Shown here piece by piece: positions 5,526-7,065 of a stretch of 7,065 nt of DNA. Numbering within the stretch: the first letter of the stretch is position 1; every line of letters starts with the position of its first letter. A model generated the notes under the pieces. The model was given only the letters and a program-made list of their open reading frames with translations. It made no database searches and was not told the DNA's origin. The position numbers and the translations under genes were made by a program. The stretch is from Planctomycetia bacterium. GTDB taxonomy: Bacteria; Planctomycetota; Planctomycetia; Pirellulales; UBA1268. The stretch covers positions 1 to 7,065 of the forward strand of contig RFPF01000156.1 in assembly GCA_009926295.1 (NCBI GenBank), written 5' to 3'.

Positions 5526-5554
5526 TTGTGCCATCCCCGCCCATCCCCTACCTT
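5526..5554 (+). promoter_or_regulatory. Weak candidate promoter for the isomerase gene (TTGTGC-17-TACCTT)
   Basis: TTGTGC at 5526-5531 and TACCTT at 5549-5554 are separated by 17 bases. The -35 starts well (TTG) but the -10 matches only three consensus bases. A start near 5561 would leave a leader of about 29 bases with the ribosome-binding site AAGGAGG (5575-5581), 8 bases before the ATG. Motif evidence only. Confidence 0.35.
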
Positions 5555-5589
5555 CCCGGCTCCGATCGACGGCCAAGGAGGGCTTTTCG

Positions 5590-7065
5590 ATGCAAGGGTT
5601 CGGACAGATCGTCGCCCGCGCGCGTGCGGGCCTCGTGCCCCGCGGCGGCTCGCTCCGCGAGGTTGCGGCGCTGGTGGGGATCGTGGCGGCCTGCCTCGCA
5701 TGGCGGCTGCTGGCGGGAGGATCGGCCGCCGACGCCGCCCCCAAGCCCCGGGCGCAGGCGGGTCCGCAGACGGGCGAAGCACCGGCCGCGAAGCCCGCTC
5801 CCGAAAAGCTGATGGCGATGGTCAACGGCGCCGAAATCGGCGAGCGGGTGCTCGCCGCGGAGTGTCTCGGCCGCCACGGGGCCGCGGTTCTCGAGACGCT
5901 CGTCAACAGGGCCATCATCGAGCAGGCCTGCCGCCGCCAGGGCGTGGCCGTCGTGCGGGAGGACGTCGATGCCGAGATCGACGCCATGTCGCGGCGGTTC
6001 AACGTGCCGCGTGACAAGTGGCTCGAGCTCATCCAGCAGGAGCGGGGCGTGACGCCGAAGCAGTACGCCGACGAAATCGTGTGGCCGATGCTGGCCCTGC
6101 GCCGGCTGGCGCACGCGAGCCTCGAGCCCACGCCCGAGGAGGTGCGGAACGCGTTCGAGAACCAGTTCGGCCCTTCCGTGAAGGCCCGCCTCATCGTGGT
6201 CGCCTCGCGAACGGAGGCGGAGCAGCTGCGGGCCAGGGCGGCCGCGCAGTCGGATGAGTTCGGCGCCCTGGCCCGGCAGCACTCCATCGACGTCGGCAGC
6301 GCGAGCGCCAACGGCTGGGTCCAGCCGATCCGTCGGCATTCCGGGGAGCCGGCCTTCGAGAAGGTGGTGTTCGATCTCGCTCCGGGCGATGTCTCGCCGG
6401 TGATGCAGGTGGCCGACCAGTTTCTCATCGTGAAGTGCGAGGGACACCTGCCGGCCGCCGACGTGAAGCTCGACGACGTGCGGGCCCGGCTGGCGGAGGA
6501 GCTGAGGGACCGAAAGAGCCGCGCCGCCTCGAGCGAGGTGTTTCGCAGGCTCCAGGAGAAGGCGACCGTGGAGAACGTCATGGGTGACCCGGCCAAGGCG
6601 ACCGCCCGGCCGGACGTGGCCGCACTCGTGGACGGGCAGCCCATTCCTCTCGAACTCGTGCGCCAGGCGTGCCTCGAGCGGCACGGCGCCGAGGTGCTCG
6701 AGATCCTCATCACCCGCACGCTCCTGCAGCAGGCCCTCGAACGCACGCAGCAGAAGGTCGCCCAGGCCGACGTCGACGCGGAGATCGCCCGGGCCGCCGA
6801 GATCATGGGCTTCCGGAAGGCCGACGGGTCGGTCGATGCCGCAGCGTGGCTGGAGAAGGTGACGCGCGATCAGAAGATTCCGCTCCGGCACTACCTCGAG
6901 GACATCGTCCAGCCGACCGTGGCGCTCAAGAAGCTCGTGGGGAAGGTGACGGTGACGCAGGACGACCTCGACAAGGCCTACGCCGCCACGTTCGGCCCGC
7001 GGGCGAAGTGCCGCGTGATCGTGCTCGACAGCCAGCGCAGGGCGCAGGAGGTGTGGCAGCTCGCC
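5590..7065 (+). CDS. Membrane-anchored SurA/parvulin-type peptidyl-prolyl isomerase, partial at right edge
   Basis: A frame open through the right edge gives the first 492 residues of an envelope foldase. Residues 24-44 (EVAALVGIVAACLAWRLLAGG) are a hydrophobic segment after a basic N-terminus, so it is a signal anchor or uncleaved signal. A Pro/Ala-rich linker follows (45-72). Residues 75-180 resemble the helical SurA/PrsA N-domain, and 197-286 are a parvulin-type rotamase domain (EFGALARQHSIDVGSASANGWV, then AFEKVVFDLAPGDVSPVMQVADQFLIVKCEG with its closing strand). From about 343 the module repeats: RHGAxVLExLxxRxxxxQA and DVDAEI recur in the same order at 95-130 and 364-399, and AKCRVIVLD (472-480) matches VKARLIVVA (198-206), where the second parvulin domain should begin beyond the window. 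ATG 5590 has AAGGAGG 8 bases upstream, which fixes the start. Presumed role: folding of exported or outer-membrane proteins. Confidence 0.88.
   Translation, partial: MQGFGQIVARARAGLVPRGGSLREVAALVGIVAACLAWRLLAGGSAADAAPKPRAQAGPQTGEAPAAKPAPEKLMAMVNGAEIGERVLAAECLGRHGAAVLETLVNRAIIEQACRRQGVAVVREDVDAEIDAMSRRFNVPRDKWLELIQQERGVTPKQYADEIVWPMLALRRLAHASLEPTPEEVRNAFENQFGPSVKARLIVVASRTEAEQLRARAAAQSDEFGALARQHSIDVGSASANGWVQPIRRHSGEPAFEKVVFDLAPGDVSPVMQVADQFLIVKCEGHLPAADVKLDDVRARLAEELRDRKSRAASSEVFRRLQEKATVENVMGDPAKATARPDVAALVDGQPIPLELVRQACLERHGAEVLEILITRTLLQQALERTQQKVAQADVDAEIARAAEIMGFRKADGSVDAAAWLEKVTRDQKIPLRHYLEDIVQPTVALKKLVGKVTVTQDDLDKAYAATFGPRAKCRVIVLDSQRRAQEVWQLA

Noticed and set aside
5455..5544. Upstream extension of the J-domain protein by 30 residues
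   Set aside because: The extension is Arg/Pro/Gly-rich, crowds the divergent promoter, and adds nothing to the J-domain, which begins right after ATG 5454.
5385..6806. Long open frame on the - strand (473 codons) opposite the isomerase, and a similar one at 5548-6891
   Set aside because: Both are antisense to a + strand frame that has signal anchor, parvulin domain, internal repeat and strong ribosome-binding site; their peptides are Ser/Arg- or Arg/His-rich with no domain.

Overview
The window is a GC-rich bacterial chromosome segment, and a planctomycete (probably Pirellulales) is the likeliest host. Three things point there: GC-dominated third codon positions throughout, a leucine-rich repeat of the T-D-x-G-L-x-x-L-x-x-L type common in planctomycete proteins, and a SigA-type sigma factor with an acidic N-terminus. 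This assignment is inferred from style, not from a database match.

Layout. Positions 2-331 (+) hold what looks like the 3' end of a disordered Pro/Ala/Arg-rich protein entering from the left. It converges on a quinone-oxidoreductase-like MDR gene (363-1355, -). A 413-bp divergent intergenic region (1356-1768) contains an AT-rich patch and two candidate promoters for the primary sigma factor gene rpoD/sigA (1769-3361, +), which starts at a TTG codon. Next comes a 423-bp gap. Most of it is a structured element made of two related units of about 145 bp in inverted orientation (3374-3689). It is followed by a good sigma70-type promoter and a cysteine synthase gene (3785-4747, +). That gene converges on a small J-domain/leucine-rich-repeat protein gene (4765-5454, -). 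A 135-bp divergent gap leads to a membrane-anchored SurA/parvulin-type peptidyl-prolyl isomerase (5590 to the right edge, +), which has an internal duplication and runs out of the window.

The genes are mostly housekeeping and singly transcribed. Neighbours are convergent, divergent, or separated by an element with its own promoter, so no operon is evident and nothing suggests a dedicated multi-gene system. A loose folding theme links the last two genes: a J-domain co-chaperone and an envelope foldase share a divergent promoter region.

The most unusual object is the two-unit inverted element between rpoD and cysK. Its arms are about 85% identical over 60 positions. In two places the copies differ in sequence but keep base pairing, which suggests that structure is under selection. 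It resembles a REP/BIME or MITE-like element.
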